Part shown: piece after piece, positions 1 through 7,993 of the stretch
How positions within the stretch are numbered: position 1 is the first letter of the stretch
Layout of the letters: each line of letters starts with the position of its first letter
NCBI RefSeq assembly: GCF_900157365.1
Contig: NZ_FUEZ01000004.1
Coordinates: forward strand, 3,314,965-3,378,964
Reading direction: 5' to 3'
DNA from: Mycobacterium numidiamassiliense
Lineage (GTDB): Bacteria > Actinomycetota > Actinomycetes > Mycobacteriales > Mycobacteriaceae
Length of the DNA: 64,000 nucleotides
Translations under genes and position numbers: made by a program
Notes under the pieces: generated by a model
Databases searched by the model: none
The model's input: the letters and a program-made list of their open reading frames with translations, nothing else
What the model was told of the DNA's origin: nothing

Positions 1-699
1 CCGCCGGACGGCAACACACTGCTGTCGGTGGCCGACCACTGCCTGCGCAGCCGCGACTACATCAACGTCATCGTCGCCGGTAAGCAACCCGCCCTGGCCT
101 ACCTGCGCATGGACGAAGCGATCGCGCACTGCACCCGCGGGCTGGGCATCTGGGAATGGGCCAGCACCGCGACCGGCGAGCCCGACGTGGTGCTGGCATG
201 CGCCGGCGACGTCCCCACGCTGGAGACCTTGGCGGCCGCCGACATCCTGCGCCGCGAACTGCCCGACCTGGCCGTCCGCGTCGTCAACGTGGTCGACCTG
301 ATGCGCCTGCAGCCCGAATCCGAACATCCGCATGGCATGCCCGACAGGGAATTTGACGCCGTGTTCACCCGCGACAAGCCGATCATCTTCGCCTACCACG
401 GCTACCCCTGGCTGATTCACCGGCTCACCTACCGCCGCACCAATCATGACCAGATCCACGTGCGCGGGTTCAAGGAGCGCGGCACCACGACGACACCGTT
501 CGACATGGTGATGCTCAACGACCTGGACCGCTTCCACCTGGTGATCGACGTCATCGACCGGGTCGAGGGGCTGGCCGCCCAGGCCGCGGTACTGCGTCAG
601 CGGATGGCCGACGCGCGGCTGAACGCCCGCCGATACACCCGCGAGCACGGCGAGGACGACCCGCAAATCGCCAACTGGACCTGGGACGCGAGCGACTAA
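1..699 (+). CDS. xfp: Phosphoketolase, C-terminal part (5' end outside window)
   Basis: The frame is open from the first base and ends at a TAA, so only the last 232 residues are visible. The sequence matches the end of the xylulose-5-phosphate/fructose-6-phosphate phosphoketolase family, a thiamine-diphosphate enzyme that cleaves ketose phosphates with phosphate to acetyl phosphate plus an aldose phosphate. Recognisable stretches are NVIVAGKQP near the visible start, VVDLMRLQP, and IIFAYHGYPWLIHRLTYRR followed by HVRGFKERGTTTTPFDM. These belong to the C-terminal transketolase-like domain. The ThDP-binding domain lies upstream of the window. A MOSC gene follows 9 bases later on the same strand, so the two may be cotranscribed. 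Confidence 0.93.
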   Translation, partial: PPDGNTLLSVADHCLRSRDYINVIVAGKQPALAYLRMDEAIAHCTRGLGIWEWASTATGEPDVVLACAGDVPTLETLAAADILRRELPDLAVRVVNVVDLMRLQPESEHPHGMPDREFDAVFTRDKPIIFAYHGYPWLIHRLTYRRTNHDQIHVRGFKERGTTTTPFDMVMLNDLDRFHLVIDVIDRVEGLAAQAAVLRQRMADARLNARRYTREHGEDDPQIANWTWDASD

Positions 700-708
700 C
701 CTGTTGAG

Positions 709-1383
709 ATGGCTGAAGTGCTCTCGGTCAACGTGGCTCGCGCGCGAACGAATCCCGATCCACGCGGGCAGTCGAACGTGACCGGCATCGACAAGGTCGC
801 CGCGGCCGAGGCGGTCGCGGTGCGCGCACCGGGTCCGATGCATGGAGGCCTGGGCAGCGGCCTGGTCGGCGACACCATCGGCAATCCGAAAGTCCATGGC
901 GGTGACGACCAGGCCGTCTATGCCTACGCGCGAGAAGACCTGGACGACTGGGAAATTCAGCTCCAGCGCACGCTCACCAACGGAATGTTCGGTGAGAATC
1001 TGACCACTTCGGGCATCGATGTGACGAACGCGCGGATCGGTGAACGCTGGCGCGTCGGAAGCGATGGCGTGGTTCTTGAAGTGTCGGCGCCGCGGACACC
1101 ATGCCGCACCTTCGCCGCGTTTCTGCACCTGAACCACTGGATCAAAACCTTCACGCAAGCGGGAAAGCCCGGCGCCTACCTCCGGGTGATCTCACCGGGA
1201 TCGGTGCGCGGCGGCGACACCATCACCATCGACCACCGCCCGGATCATGATGTGACCATCGGACTGGTTTTTCGCGCCCGGATGTCGGAGCCGGAGCTGC
1301 TGCCCCGGCTGTTGGTGGCGGACGCGCTTTCGGCGGAGTTGAAGGAGTACGCCCAGCGACGAGCGTCGTCGAACCCCCGCTAA
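709..1383 (+). CDS. MOSC domain protein (YiiM-like)
   Basis: The 224-residue protein has the MOSC fold signature of molybdenum-cofactor sulfurase C-terminal domains. This includes a cysteine in the segment SAPRTPCRTFAAF around residue 130, the MFGENLTTSGIDV stretch and a basic GGDDQAVYAYAREDL region near residue 65. Stand-alone MOSC proteins such as E. coli YiiM use molybdenum cofactor to reduce N-hydroxylated compounds, but the substrate here cannot be read from sequence. ATG 709 starts 9 bases after the phosphoketolase stop, with no strong ribosome-binding site, which suggests translational coupling. The protein is cytosolic, with no signal peptide or membrane segment. Confidence 0.85.
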   Translation: MAEVLSVNVARARTNPDPRGQSNVTGIDKVAAAEAVAVRAPGPMHGGLGSGLVGDTIGNPKVHGGDDQAVYAYAREDLDDWEIQLQRTLTNGMFGENLTTSGIDVTNARIGERWRVGSDGVVLEVSAPRTPCRTFAAFLHLNHWIKTFTQAGKPGAYLRVISPGSVRGGDTITIDHRPDHDVTIGLVFRARMSEPELLPRLLVADALSAELKEYAQRRASSNPR

Positions 1384-1430
1384 ACGCCGAAGTCAGCGGG
1401 CCTGGAGGGCGTCACCGGTAAACTGGCCGA

Positions 1431-2192
1431 ATGCCTGACGCGACAGTTGCCCCCGACACCCATTCGCTGGTGTCGCAGCTGTCGGCGCTGCACCGGTTCC
1501 GCGTTCATCTCGACCTCGGCGTTGTCGTCGTCGTGCTGGTGCTCACGAACCTGATCGCGCACTTCACCACGCCGCTGGCCAGCATCGCGACGGTGCCGGC
1601 CGCGGCGGTCGGCCTGGTGATCTTGATGCGGTCCAACGGCCTGGACTGGGCCGACCTGGGCCTGGGCCGCGAACACTGGAAGTCCGGGCTGGGTTACGCG
1701 GTGGGCGCGGTGGCCGTCGTGGCCTCGGTGATCGCGATCGGTGTGCTGCTGCCCATGACCCGGCCGATGTTCATGAACAACCACTACGCCACGATCTCCG
1801 GTGCGCTGATCGCCTCGATGGTGATCATCCCGCTGCAAACCGTGATCCCCGAGGAGCTGGCGTTCCGCGGAGTGCTGCACGGCGCGCTGCATCGGGCGTG
1901 GGGCTTTCGCGGGGTCGCACTGGCGGGGTCGCTGCTGTTCGGTTTGTGGCATGTGGCAACTTCGCTGGGGCTGACCAGCGGCAACGTCGGCTTTACCCGG
2001 ATCTTCGGCGGCGGCGTCGTCGGGATGGTGGCCGGGGTGACGATGGCGGTAGTGGCCACCGGCGCGGCCGGATTCGTCTTCAGCTGGCTGCGCCGGCGCA
2101 GCGGCAGCCTGATCGCGCCGATCGCGCTGCACTGGTCACTGAACGGCCTGGGCGCCCTGGCCGCCGCGCTGGTCTGGCACCTGTCGGCCTGA
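1431..2192 (+). CDS. CPBP family intramembrane metalloprotease (Rv1863c-like)
   Basis: The 253-residue integral membrane protein has about seven hydrophobic segments. The CPBP/CAAX-protease (Abi) motifs are in order: a double glutamate in PEELAFRGVLHGAL at about residue 143, the FGLWHV histidine motif at about 180, and a final ALHWSLN histidine. These residues form the metal-dependent active site of type II CAAX prenyl endopeptidase-like proteins. The cellular substrate is unknown. The order of neighbours matches Rv1863c next to adhA in M. tuberculosis. It converges on the alcohol dehydrogenase gene with only 6 bases between the two stops. Confidence 0.88.
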   Translation: MPDATVAPDTHSLVSQLSALHRFRVHLDLGVVVVVLVLTNLIAHFTTPLASIATVPAAAVGLVILMRSNGLDWADLGLGREHWKSGLGYAVGAVAVVASVIAIGVLLPMTRPMFMNNHYATISGALIASMVIIPLQTVIPEELAFRGVLHGALHRAWGFRGVALAGSLLFGLWHVATSLGLTSGNVGFTRIFGGGVVGMVAGVTMAVVATGAAGFVFSWLRRRSGSLIAPIALHWSLNGLGALAAALVWHLSA

Positions 2193-2198
2193 GGCCCG

Positions 2199-3224
2199 TC
2201 ACACCAGCAACACCGCGGCGCCGGCGATGCGCCCGGCGGCCAGATCAGCCAGCGCCCGATCGGCTTCTCCGAGCGGGTATTCCGGTGTTGTGACGTCGAT
2301 GTGATGCCGGCCCGCAAAATCGAGGAACTCCCGCGCGTCGGCCCGGGTGTTCGAGGTGACCGAGCGAACCTGCCGCTCTTGGAACAGGTGACGCTGGTAG
2401 TTCAGCGGCGGGATGTCCGACAGGTGTATTCCGGCGATCGCCAAAGTGCCGCCTCGGTCCAGCGCCTCGAGCGCGGGGAGCACCAGATCGCCGACCGGAG
2501 CGAACAGGATCGCGGCATCCAGCGGTACCGGCGGCGGATCGGCCGCACCCTGCGCCGACGCGGCGCCGAGCTCGAGGGCCAGCTCTCGTGCCTCTGCGCC
2601 GCGGGTCATCACGTGCACCTCGGCGCCTTGCGCCAGCGCGACCTGGGCGGTGATATGCGCGCTGCCACCGAAGCCGTACAGACCCAACCGCCCACCGGGC
2701 GGTAGCTCGGCGCGCAGCAGGGACCGGTATCCGATAATGCCGGCGCACAACAACGGCGCCAGCTCGCTGTCGGTATAGCCGCTCGGCAGGTGATGTGCGA
2801 AAGCCGCAGGGACCGTGGCGAATTCGGCGTAGCCGCCGTCGGCGTCCCAGCCGGTGTAGCGGGACTGCGGGCACAGGTTCTCGTCGCCGCGACGACAGTA
2901 CGTGCACACCCCGCAGGTGTGCCGCAGCCACGCGATGCCGACCCGGTCCCCCACCGCGAACCCGTCACCGGCCTGCGGGCCGACCTCGAGGACCTCCCCG
3001 ACCACTTCGTGGCCGGGGGTGACCCGTTCGCGGTGCACCGGCAGATCGCCCTCGGTGACGTGCAGATCGGTGCGGCAGACTCCGCACGCGCGCACGGCCA
3101 CCAGTAACTCCGACGGCCCCGGCCGCGGCACTTCGGCGCTGACCTCCTCAAGCGGCCGGGTGTCCATCGGGCCGGGCCGGCGCACCCGCCAGGCGCGCAT
3201 CGTCGAGGTTGACGCTGGGGTCAT
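2199..3224 (-). CDS. adhA: Zinc-dependent alcohol dehydrogenase
   Basis: The 341-residue medium-chain dehydrogenase belongs to the zinc ADH family. The catalytic-zinc residues lie in GVCRTDLH and PGHEVVGE, the structural-zinc cysteines in CGVCTYCRRGDENLCPQ, and the Rossmann motif in LGLYGFGGSAHIT. The family oxidises primary alcohols with NAD(P). It corresponds to Rv1862 by position and similarity. ATG 3224 gives the full-length N-terminus, but an internal ATG at 3200 (MRAWRV) begins the conserved part and could be the true start. GAGGGG sits directly against ATG 3224, which is too close for an ideal ribosome-binding site. Confidence 0.9.
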   Translation of the reverse strand: MTPASTSTMRAWRVRRPGPMDTRPLEEVSAEVPRPGPSELLVAVRACGVCRTDLHVTEGDLPVHRERVTPGHEVVGEVLEVGPQAGDGFAVGDRVGIAWLRHTCGVCTYCRRGDENLCPQSRYTGWDADGGYAEFATVPAAFAHHLPSGYTDSELAPLLCAGIIGYRSLLRAELPPGGRLGLYGFGGSAHITAQVALAQGAEVHVMTRGAEARELALELGAASAQGAADPPPVPLDAAILFAPVGDLVLPALEALDRGGTLAIAGIHLSDIPPLNYQRHLFQERQVRSVTSNTRADAREFLDFAGRHHIDVTTPEYPLGEADRALADLAAGRIAGAAVLLV

Positions 3225-3290
3225 CCCCTCATCATGCCGCTGGGCGCGGCCGCTGGGCGCGGCGGGACGGAGGGCGTAAAGAGGTCGGCG

Positions 3291-3584
3291 CTACAGAGTC
3301 TTCGTGCGCGAGGTGGCGAATTTGTAGATCACCAACAGGATCACCGCACCCACCAGCGCACCGAGGAACGAGTGCTGGATCGGCGGGTGAATGTCGAATT
3401 GATGCGGGGGGAAGACGATGCTGCCTAGTGTGCCGCCGACGTAGGAGCCGATTATGCCGAGGAGTGCGGTTGCGACCCACCCCATCGGCTGTTTGCCCGG
3501 CACGACGAGACGCGCGACCAAGCCGACGACGAGACCTAAGACGATCAGCCAGATAATGTGCAGAATCACGACCGGCTCCTTCAA
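3291..3584 (-). CDS. GlsB/YeaQ/YmgE family membrane protein (Rv1861-like)
   Basis: The protein is small (97 residues) and very hydrophobic, with three predicted membrane segments (about residues 6-26, 37-58 and 72-90). Glycine-rich stretches such as GLVVGLVARLVVPG and LLGIIGSYVGGTLGS are typical of the transglycosylase-associated/GlsB stress-response family. The biochemical function of this family is not known. The gene lies between adhA and apa, as Rv1861 does in M. tuberculosis. The start codon is preceded on the minus strand by a GGAG-like ribosome-binding site. Confidence 0.85.
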   Translation of the reverse strand: MKEPVVILHIIWLIVLGLVVGLVARLVVPGKQPMGWVATALLGIIGSYVGGTLGSIVFPPHQFDIHPPIQHSFLGALVGAVILLVIYKFATSRTKTL

Positions 3585-3745
3585 GTATTCGCTGATAGAG
3601 GGGACGCCGGAGGTATACCCCGCAGCGATCAGCTCAACCGCGCCGGCGAATCGTGACTTCCGGTGTCAGGATTCGGCTTAACGCGCCGTCCTGCGCGCAT
3701 CCAGAGCTGTCGAGGGTTGCCGACTCGCTCTTCGCACTTGCGGAA

Positions 3746-4747
3746 CTAGGTCGTCGGCAGGGTCCGCGTCGTGGGCGGTGTGGCTGCCGGGGCGTCCGTC
3801 GCGGGCGCGGGAGCGGGCGCCCCCGGAGCCGGCGGCGGCCCCGGCGGAGCACCGACAACCGGCGGGCTGGGAACCGGAGCGGGGGCCCCGGCCGAGGGCG
3901 GCGGGGCAGTCCAGGGCTGGATCGACTCGGCCAGCGCCTTGGCCACGCCCTTGTCGACCGCGTCGTTCGACGTCCCCAGATACACCACGAACCACCGCTG
4001 CGGGGGTCCGCCGCTGGGCGACTGCGCCGCGCTGACCACGCCCGTCCAGATCTGGCCGTTCGGCTTGGAGGCGTCACTGAACTTGACCTCGTAGAACGAG
4101 GCGCTTCCGGTGAGTCCGTTGGCGCCGGTGAGCGGCGTGGCCTCCTGGTTGATCCGGGTGCCCGGATACGGCATGAAGAACTCACCCATGTCCGAACCCA
4201 GCCGGACCGCGGCCTTGGCGTCGTTCGCCTCGGCGCTGGCGTACAGCTTCTGATCGAGCCGGCCCATCACGATGCGGGTGTCGTTGGCGACGGGCGGCGC
4301 CTGGCCGGGCGCCGGCGGCGGTCCCGTCGTCTTGCTGAGCAGCTCCGAGCCGTAGTCGAGGTGGGTCGCGTCCGACTCGACCCAGCCGGGCGGCACGATG
4401 AAGCTGAAGCCGCCGAGGGCGTTGCCAACCCGCCCGGCGTTCGGGTCGAGGAAGCGGCCCAACCCGGAGTCTCTAGAAGAAGAATAGACCGGAGCGGGAG
4501 CACCAGGGACCGCGGGAGCGCCGGGGACCGCCGGTGTGGGCGAGGCCGCCGGCGCGGGCGACGCCGGTGCGCCGGCCGGAGGCGGTGCGGCCGTCGTGGT
4601 TGCCGGGACCGGGGTCGGAACCTCGGGATCGGCGTTCGCGATCGCCGGAAAGGCGATGCTGACGGCGCTGGCACTGGTCACCGTGGCAATCGCCAGCGTC
4701 GCCCACAGCCCTTTGCGGCGTTGCAAGTGCGGGTCCACCTGATTCAT
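3746..4747 (-). CDS. apa: Alanine/proline-rich secreted antigen Apa (fibronectin attachment protein)
   Basis: The 333-residue secreted protein has a signal peptide: a basic RRKG start, a hydrophobic run, and probable cleavage after ANA before DPEVPTP. An Ala/Pro-rich linker follows. The globular domain contains GGFSFIVPPGWVESD, LLSKTTG, VANDTRIVMGRLDQKLYASAEA and SDMGEFFMPYPGTRINQE, then ends in a second Pro/Ala tail. This is the mannosylated 45/47-kDa antigen (Rv1860, ModD/FAP) that binds fibronectin. The Pro/Ala segments are the likely O-mannosylation sites. The gene sits downstream of modC on the same strand, as in M. tuberculosis, with a 109-base gap that may hold its own promoter. Confidence 0.95.
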   Translation of the reverse strand: MNQVDPHLQRRKGLWATLAIATVTSASAVSIAFPAIANADPEVPTPVPATTTAAPPPAGAPASPAPAASPTPAVPGAPAVPGAPAPVYSSSRDSGLGRFLDPNAGRVGNALGGFSFIVPPGWVESDATHLDYGSELLSKTTGPPPAPGQAPPVANDTRIVMGRLDQKLYASAEANDAKAAVRLGSDMGEFFMPYPGTRINQEATPLTGANGLTGSASFYEVKFSDASKPNGQIWTGVVSAAQSPSGGPPQRWFVVYLGTSNDAVDKGVAKALAESIQPWTAPPPSAGAPAPVPSPPVVGAPPGPPPAPGAPAPAPATDAPAATPPTTRTLPTT

Positions 4748-4856
4748 GGCGACGAACCTACCGTGTTACGGCCGTGAGGCAAGGATGGCTTGCTGGGAGA
4801 TGCGATGCGGATTCGCCGTTGTTGCCAACACGCAACCTGATGCGCGTCTGCGCAGT

Positions 4857-5972
4857 TCACGTGCTGCGGCCGGCGTGTCGCTGCGCCGACGGATACAGCG
4901 CGACTTCGACGGCCTTGACGACGAACCACACCCGCTCGCCGGGCGTCAGCTGCAGCTCGGCGGCGGCCTCGACGGTGATCTCGGCGGCCAGCCCGGGCGC
5001 GCCGCCGGGCTGTTCGGGCCCCCGCACCAATACCGCGGACCCGCGGATGTCCAGCTCGGCCACGGTCACCTCGACGCAGTTGCGCGGGCTGCCGTGCGGC
5101 CGGTCCCGGTACACGGCCACCGCGGTCGGCGCGCACACCGCGATCGCGGCCTGGCCGTCGGAAAGGCCGTCGGCCGCGGTCCCGTACCAGTGCCCGCCGG
5201 ACGCCGCCCGCAGCGAGCCATCCGGTTCGATGGTCCCGTTGACCAGGTTGATTCCGGCGATGCGCGCACCGAAATGGCTGCGCGGCGCGGTGAGCACCTT
5301 GGGCACCGGGCCGATCTCGCCGATCTTCCCGGATTCCAGCACCAGCACCCGGTCGGCGAGGGTGAACACGTCCAACAGGTCGTGGGTGATCAGGATGACG
5401 GCGCAGCCGCTGCGGGTGACGACGGTGCGCAGCACGGCGCGGATGGCCGCGGCCGCGGAGACATCGAGCCCGCTCAGCGGCTCGTCGAGCAGCAGCACAT
5501 CAGGTTCGGCGGCCAGCGCCCGCGCGATCGCGACTCGTTGGGCTTGCCCGCCGGAGAGCTGCCGGGGCTTTCGGTCGGCCAACTGGTCGGCGTCCACCGC
5601 GCCCAGCCAGCGCAGCGCCGTCTCCCGCTGCCTGGCCTGCCCGAAACCGAACATCCCGCGACGGCTGTGCGGGCCGAAGGCGACGTTTGCGACGACGCTC
5701 AGGTGCGGGAACAGCAGCGGGTCCTGCAGCAGCAGGCCCACCCGGCGATCGTGCGTTGGCACGTCCACCCCGGCCGCCGTGTCGGTCAACACCCGATCCC
5801 CCAACCGCACGACGCCCTCATCGGGCCGGAGCAGCCCGGCGATGACATGAAGGGCGGTCGATTTGCCCGCGCCGTTGGGTCCCAGCACCGCGAGCACCTC
5901 ACCCGCCGATACCGAAAACTCCACATCCAGCGAGCGGTCGGCCACCACCGCGCGAAGCTGCAGCTCGCTCAC
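4857..5972 (-). CDS. modC: Molybdate ABC transporter ATP-binding protein
   Basis: The 371-residue ABC ATPase energises molybdate import through ModB. The nucleotide-binding domain comes first: Walker A GPNGAGKST near residue 33, Q-loop VGLLLQDPLLFPH, signature LSGGQAQRVAIARAL, Walker B VLLLDEPLSGLD and the switch histidine in LITHD. The C-terminal third (about 230-365) resembles the TOBE/MOP molybdate-binding region (NLVNGTIEPDG, VEVTVAELDIRG). ATG 5972 lies 6 bases after the modB stop, so the two are one transcript. It is the homolog of Rv1859. Confidence 0.94.
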   Translation of the reverse strand: MSELQLRAVVADRSLDVEFSVSAGEVLAVLGPNGAGKSTALHVIAGLLRPDEGVVRLGDRVLTDTAAGVDVPTHDRRVGLLLQDPLLFPHLSVVANVAFGPHSRRGMFGFGQARQRETALRWLGAVDADQLADRKPRQLSGGQAQRVAIARALAAEPDVLLLDEPLSGLDVSAAAAIRAVLRTVVTRSGCAVILITHDLLDVFTLADRVLVLESGKIGEIGPVPKVLTAPRSHFGARIAGINLVNGTIEPDGSLRAASGGHWYGTAADGLSDGQAAIAVCAPTAVAVYRDRPHGSPRNCVEVTVAELDIRGSAVLVRGPEQPGGAPGLAAEITVEAAAELQLTPGERVWFVVKAVEVALYPSAQRHAGRST

Positions 5973-5978
5973 CGGCGG

Positions 5979-6743
5979 CTACCTGGCGTCGTTTCCGGTC
6001 AGCGCGCGCGCACCCACGCCCAGCACCACCACCGCTGCCACCGCCACCAGCAGGATCGACAACGCCACCGCCGCGTCGGCATCGGTCACCCGCTGCAGGT
6101 ATATCTCCAGCGGCAGCGTGCGGGTCACACCCTGCCGCGAGCCCGCGAAGGTCAGCGTTGCGCCGAACTCCCCCAGCGAGCGGGCGAAGGCCAGCACCGC
6201 CCCGGACACGATGCCCGGCAGCAGCAGCGGCAGGGTGACCCGCCACCACACCGTGCTCGGCCGCGCTCCCAGCGTCGCGGCCACCACTTCGTAGTCGGCT
6301 CCCGCGGTCCGGGCCGCACCCTCGAGCGAGATCACCAGGAAGGGCAGCGAGACGAACGTCTGCGCCAAGACCACCGCCGTCGTGCTGAACGCGATGCTGA
6401 GTCCGGCGGCCTCCAGGTACTGACCGATCAATCCGAGCCGGCCGAACGCGTAGAGCAGCGCGATGCCGCCCACCACCGGGGGCAGCACCAGCGGCAGCAG
6501 GATCAGTGGCCGCAGCAAACGGACCAGCAGCCCCCTGCTGCGAGCCAGCACCAAAGCCATCGGCACCCCGAGCAGAACGCACAACCCGGTGCTCGCGGCG
6601 GCCGTTTTAAGGCTCAGCAACAGCGCCGTCTTCGACGAGGAGCTGGTGATCAGCGACCAGAAATTGGGCCAGTCGACCTTTACCGCGATCGCGATGAGTG
6701 GCAGGACCACGAAGAGGGTCCCCGCGGCGGCGGGGACGTACAC
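5979..6743 (-). CDS. modB: Molybdate ABC transporter permease
   Basis: The 254-residue permease has six or so membrane segments and the EAA loop LEGAARTAGADYEVVAATLGARPSTV, split here as EGAARTAGADYEVVAATLG and following residues. It forms the channel for molybdate with ModC and ModA (Rv1858 homolog). GTG 6743 is the first usable start. The frame remains open upstream to a stop 39 bases away and encodes residues matching the N-terminus I recall for M. tuberculosis ModB (TDLPRWVY), yet this stretch holds no ATG or GTG. The ancestral start may therefore have been lost when modB was separated from modA. The first membrane segment is intact from GTG 6743. Confidence 0.9.
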   Translation of the reverse strand: MYVPAAAGTLFVVLPLIAIAVKVDWPNFWSLITSSSSKTALLLSLKTAAASTGLCVLLGVPMALVLARSRGLLVRLLRPLILLPLVLPPVVGGIALLYAFGRLGLIGQYLEAAGLSIAFSTTAVVLAQTFVSLPFLVISLEGAARTAGADYEVVAATLGARPSTVWWRVTLPLLLPGIVSGAVLAFARSLGEFGATLTFAGSRQGVTRTLPLEIYLQRVTDADAAVALSILLVAVAAVVVLGVGARALTGNDAR

Positions 6744-6901
6744 CCAACGGGGCAGGTCTGTACTACGCGCGCTAATACGTACTTACCTAAAGGCAGGTCG
6801 GCTGGGGTTGAAAGCCCTGTCGGGAGAACGTAACACCTCAGCAGCGTCGGGCTATGGCACCGCGAGGAACGAGTGCTGCTCGAGCGCGTCAGCGTTGTTT
6901 T

Positions 6902-7363
6902 TCACGGTGCGAGTTGGACGTGGCCTCGCGGAGGTTGGGAGGGAGGCGTCGTCTGCTGTGGTGCGGGCCCGTCCTGATTGGGTGGTGGCGATTGCGGCTC
7001 TTCTACTCGCGGTGCCGGCGGCGCGACAGGTGCCTGCGGCGCCACAGGTGGCGCTGGCCGGACAGGCTGCGCGGGCGCGACAGGTGGCGCTGGCCGGACA
7101 GGCTGCGCGGGCGCGACAGGCGGCGCGATCGGATTTATCGACGGCGCCGGGGTTTGTGGCGGGTCAGGTGTGATCTCCCCCAACGGGAGCGGCCGGATCC
7201 TTGCGGTGGATACCGTGCCGTGGGCGTCAAATTCCGGTCGGCCCTGCTGCGATCGGACCCAAACCGGAAAGTGCGCTGCGCCCGCCAGGCTCAAGACGGT
7301 ACCTATCAAGGCGGCGATCGCCGCGCGCTCAGTACGTATCCGTCGCCTGCGATCAGCCGTCAC
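6902..7363 (-). CDS. Proline-rich membrane-anchored hypothetical protein
   Basis: The protein has 153 residues. A basic start (TADRRRRIRTER) precedes one hydrophobic segment (about residues 14-34, AAIAALIGTVLSLAGAA), then an extracytoplasmic Pro/Ala/Gln-rich tail. The tail includes VAPAQPVRPAPP twice in a row, encoded by a perfect 36-bp tandem repeat. GTG 7363 is chosen because GAGGA stands 7-8 bases before it. An ATG at 7405 would add 14 residues but has no ribosome-binding site. The gene interrupts the modA-modBC array and I do not recall a counterpart at this position in M. tuberculosis. No enzymatic domain is visible. It may be a wall-spanning or adhesive protein, but that is inference. 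Confidence 0.6.
   Translation of the reverse strand: MTADRRRRIRTERAAIAALIGTVLSLAGAAHFPVWVRSQQGRPEFDAHGTVSTARIRPLPLGEITPDPPQTPAPSINPIAPPVAPAQPVRPAPPVAPAQPVRPAPPVAPQAPVAPPAPRVEEPQSPPPNQDGPAPQQTTPPSQPPRGHVQLAP
7045..7116. repeat. 36-bp tandem repeat, two exact copies
   Basis: Positions 7045-7080 and 7081-7116 are identical. A partial third copy begins at 7117 (CAGG then divergence). The unit is a multiple of three and encodes VAPAQPVRPAPP in the proline-rich protein, so copy-number changes would keep the frame. Such minisatellites in mycobacteria are commonly polymorphic between strains. Confidence 0.9.
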
Positions 7364-7528
7364 GCCGCGTTCCTCATCTGCGGGTCTGGCGAAAGGCCCT
7401 GTCATAGTTCAGGGTTACAACCAGTTACGATATTCATCATCGCAGACGCAAGACGTCTCCACTGTTGCCGCTGGGTGTCGCTTGATTAGATACCAGGCAG
7501 ACGACGTCGAAGAAACGGAAATCCTGCC

Positions 7529-7906
7529 GTGCCAACCGGCATCTCCTGCCCCGCAGGCGCTCTGCTCAGCGCCTCGGCGGTGCTGACCGCGACAATTATT
7601 TGCGCTGGCGCGGCGGGCGCCGACCCTAGTCAGCAGGATCAGTTTGTTGCGCTGCTCCAACAATTGCAGATTCCCCCCGTCGATAACGTGCCCGCGCTCG
7701 TCGCCCAAGCCCATCAGATTTGTGGCGAACTCGATGGCGGCACCTCGGTGGACACCGTGGTGAACAACGAGATGAACATTTCGTTTGGGGACAGTCCGGC
7801 TCTACATCTACAGCCGGATCGCGTGAGAAGAACCGTGGTCAGATTCATCACCGCATCCGTGACCGTCTACTGCCCAAAGCATCAAGGAGAACTTCCGCCG
7901 CCCTGA
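7529..7906 (+). CDS. DUF732 secreted protein
   Basis: The 125-residue protein has a signal peptide (hydrophobic residues about 8-28, cleavage after AGA before DPSQQ). A DUF732-like domain follows: QDQFVALLQQLQIPP, VDNVPALVAQAHQICGEL and a C-terminal VTVYCPKHQGE, with the two cysteines typical of the family. The function of DUF732 is unknown. It starts at GTG 7529. It is the divergent partner of the proline-rich gene, and both sit between modA and modB. Two further DUF732 proteins are encoded near 48.5-49.2 kb, but this one is only distantly similar. Confidence 0.75.
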   Translation: MPTGISCPAGALLSASAVLTATIICAGAAGADPSQQDQFVALLQQLQIPPVDNVPALVAQAHQICGELDGGTSVDTVVNNEMNISFGDSPALHLQPDRVRRTVVRFITASVTVYCPKHQGELPPP

Positions 7907-7993
7907 GACAACACGCGGAAGGACCCAGCGGGATGGGCGGAATCGGCATCACCAGCCACCGCCCCGCGTCCGCTGGTCGGTGCACGCGACTGA

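Noticed and set aside
4746..6833. A 695-codon open frame on the + strand across apa/modC/modB
   Set aside because: It is antisense to well-supported genes; its composition (Gln/Arg/His-rich) is typical of mirrored high-GC coding.
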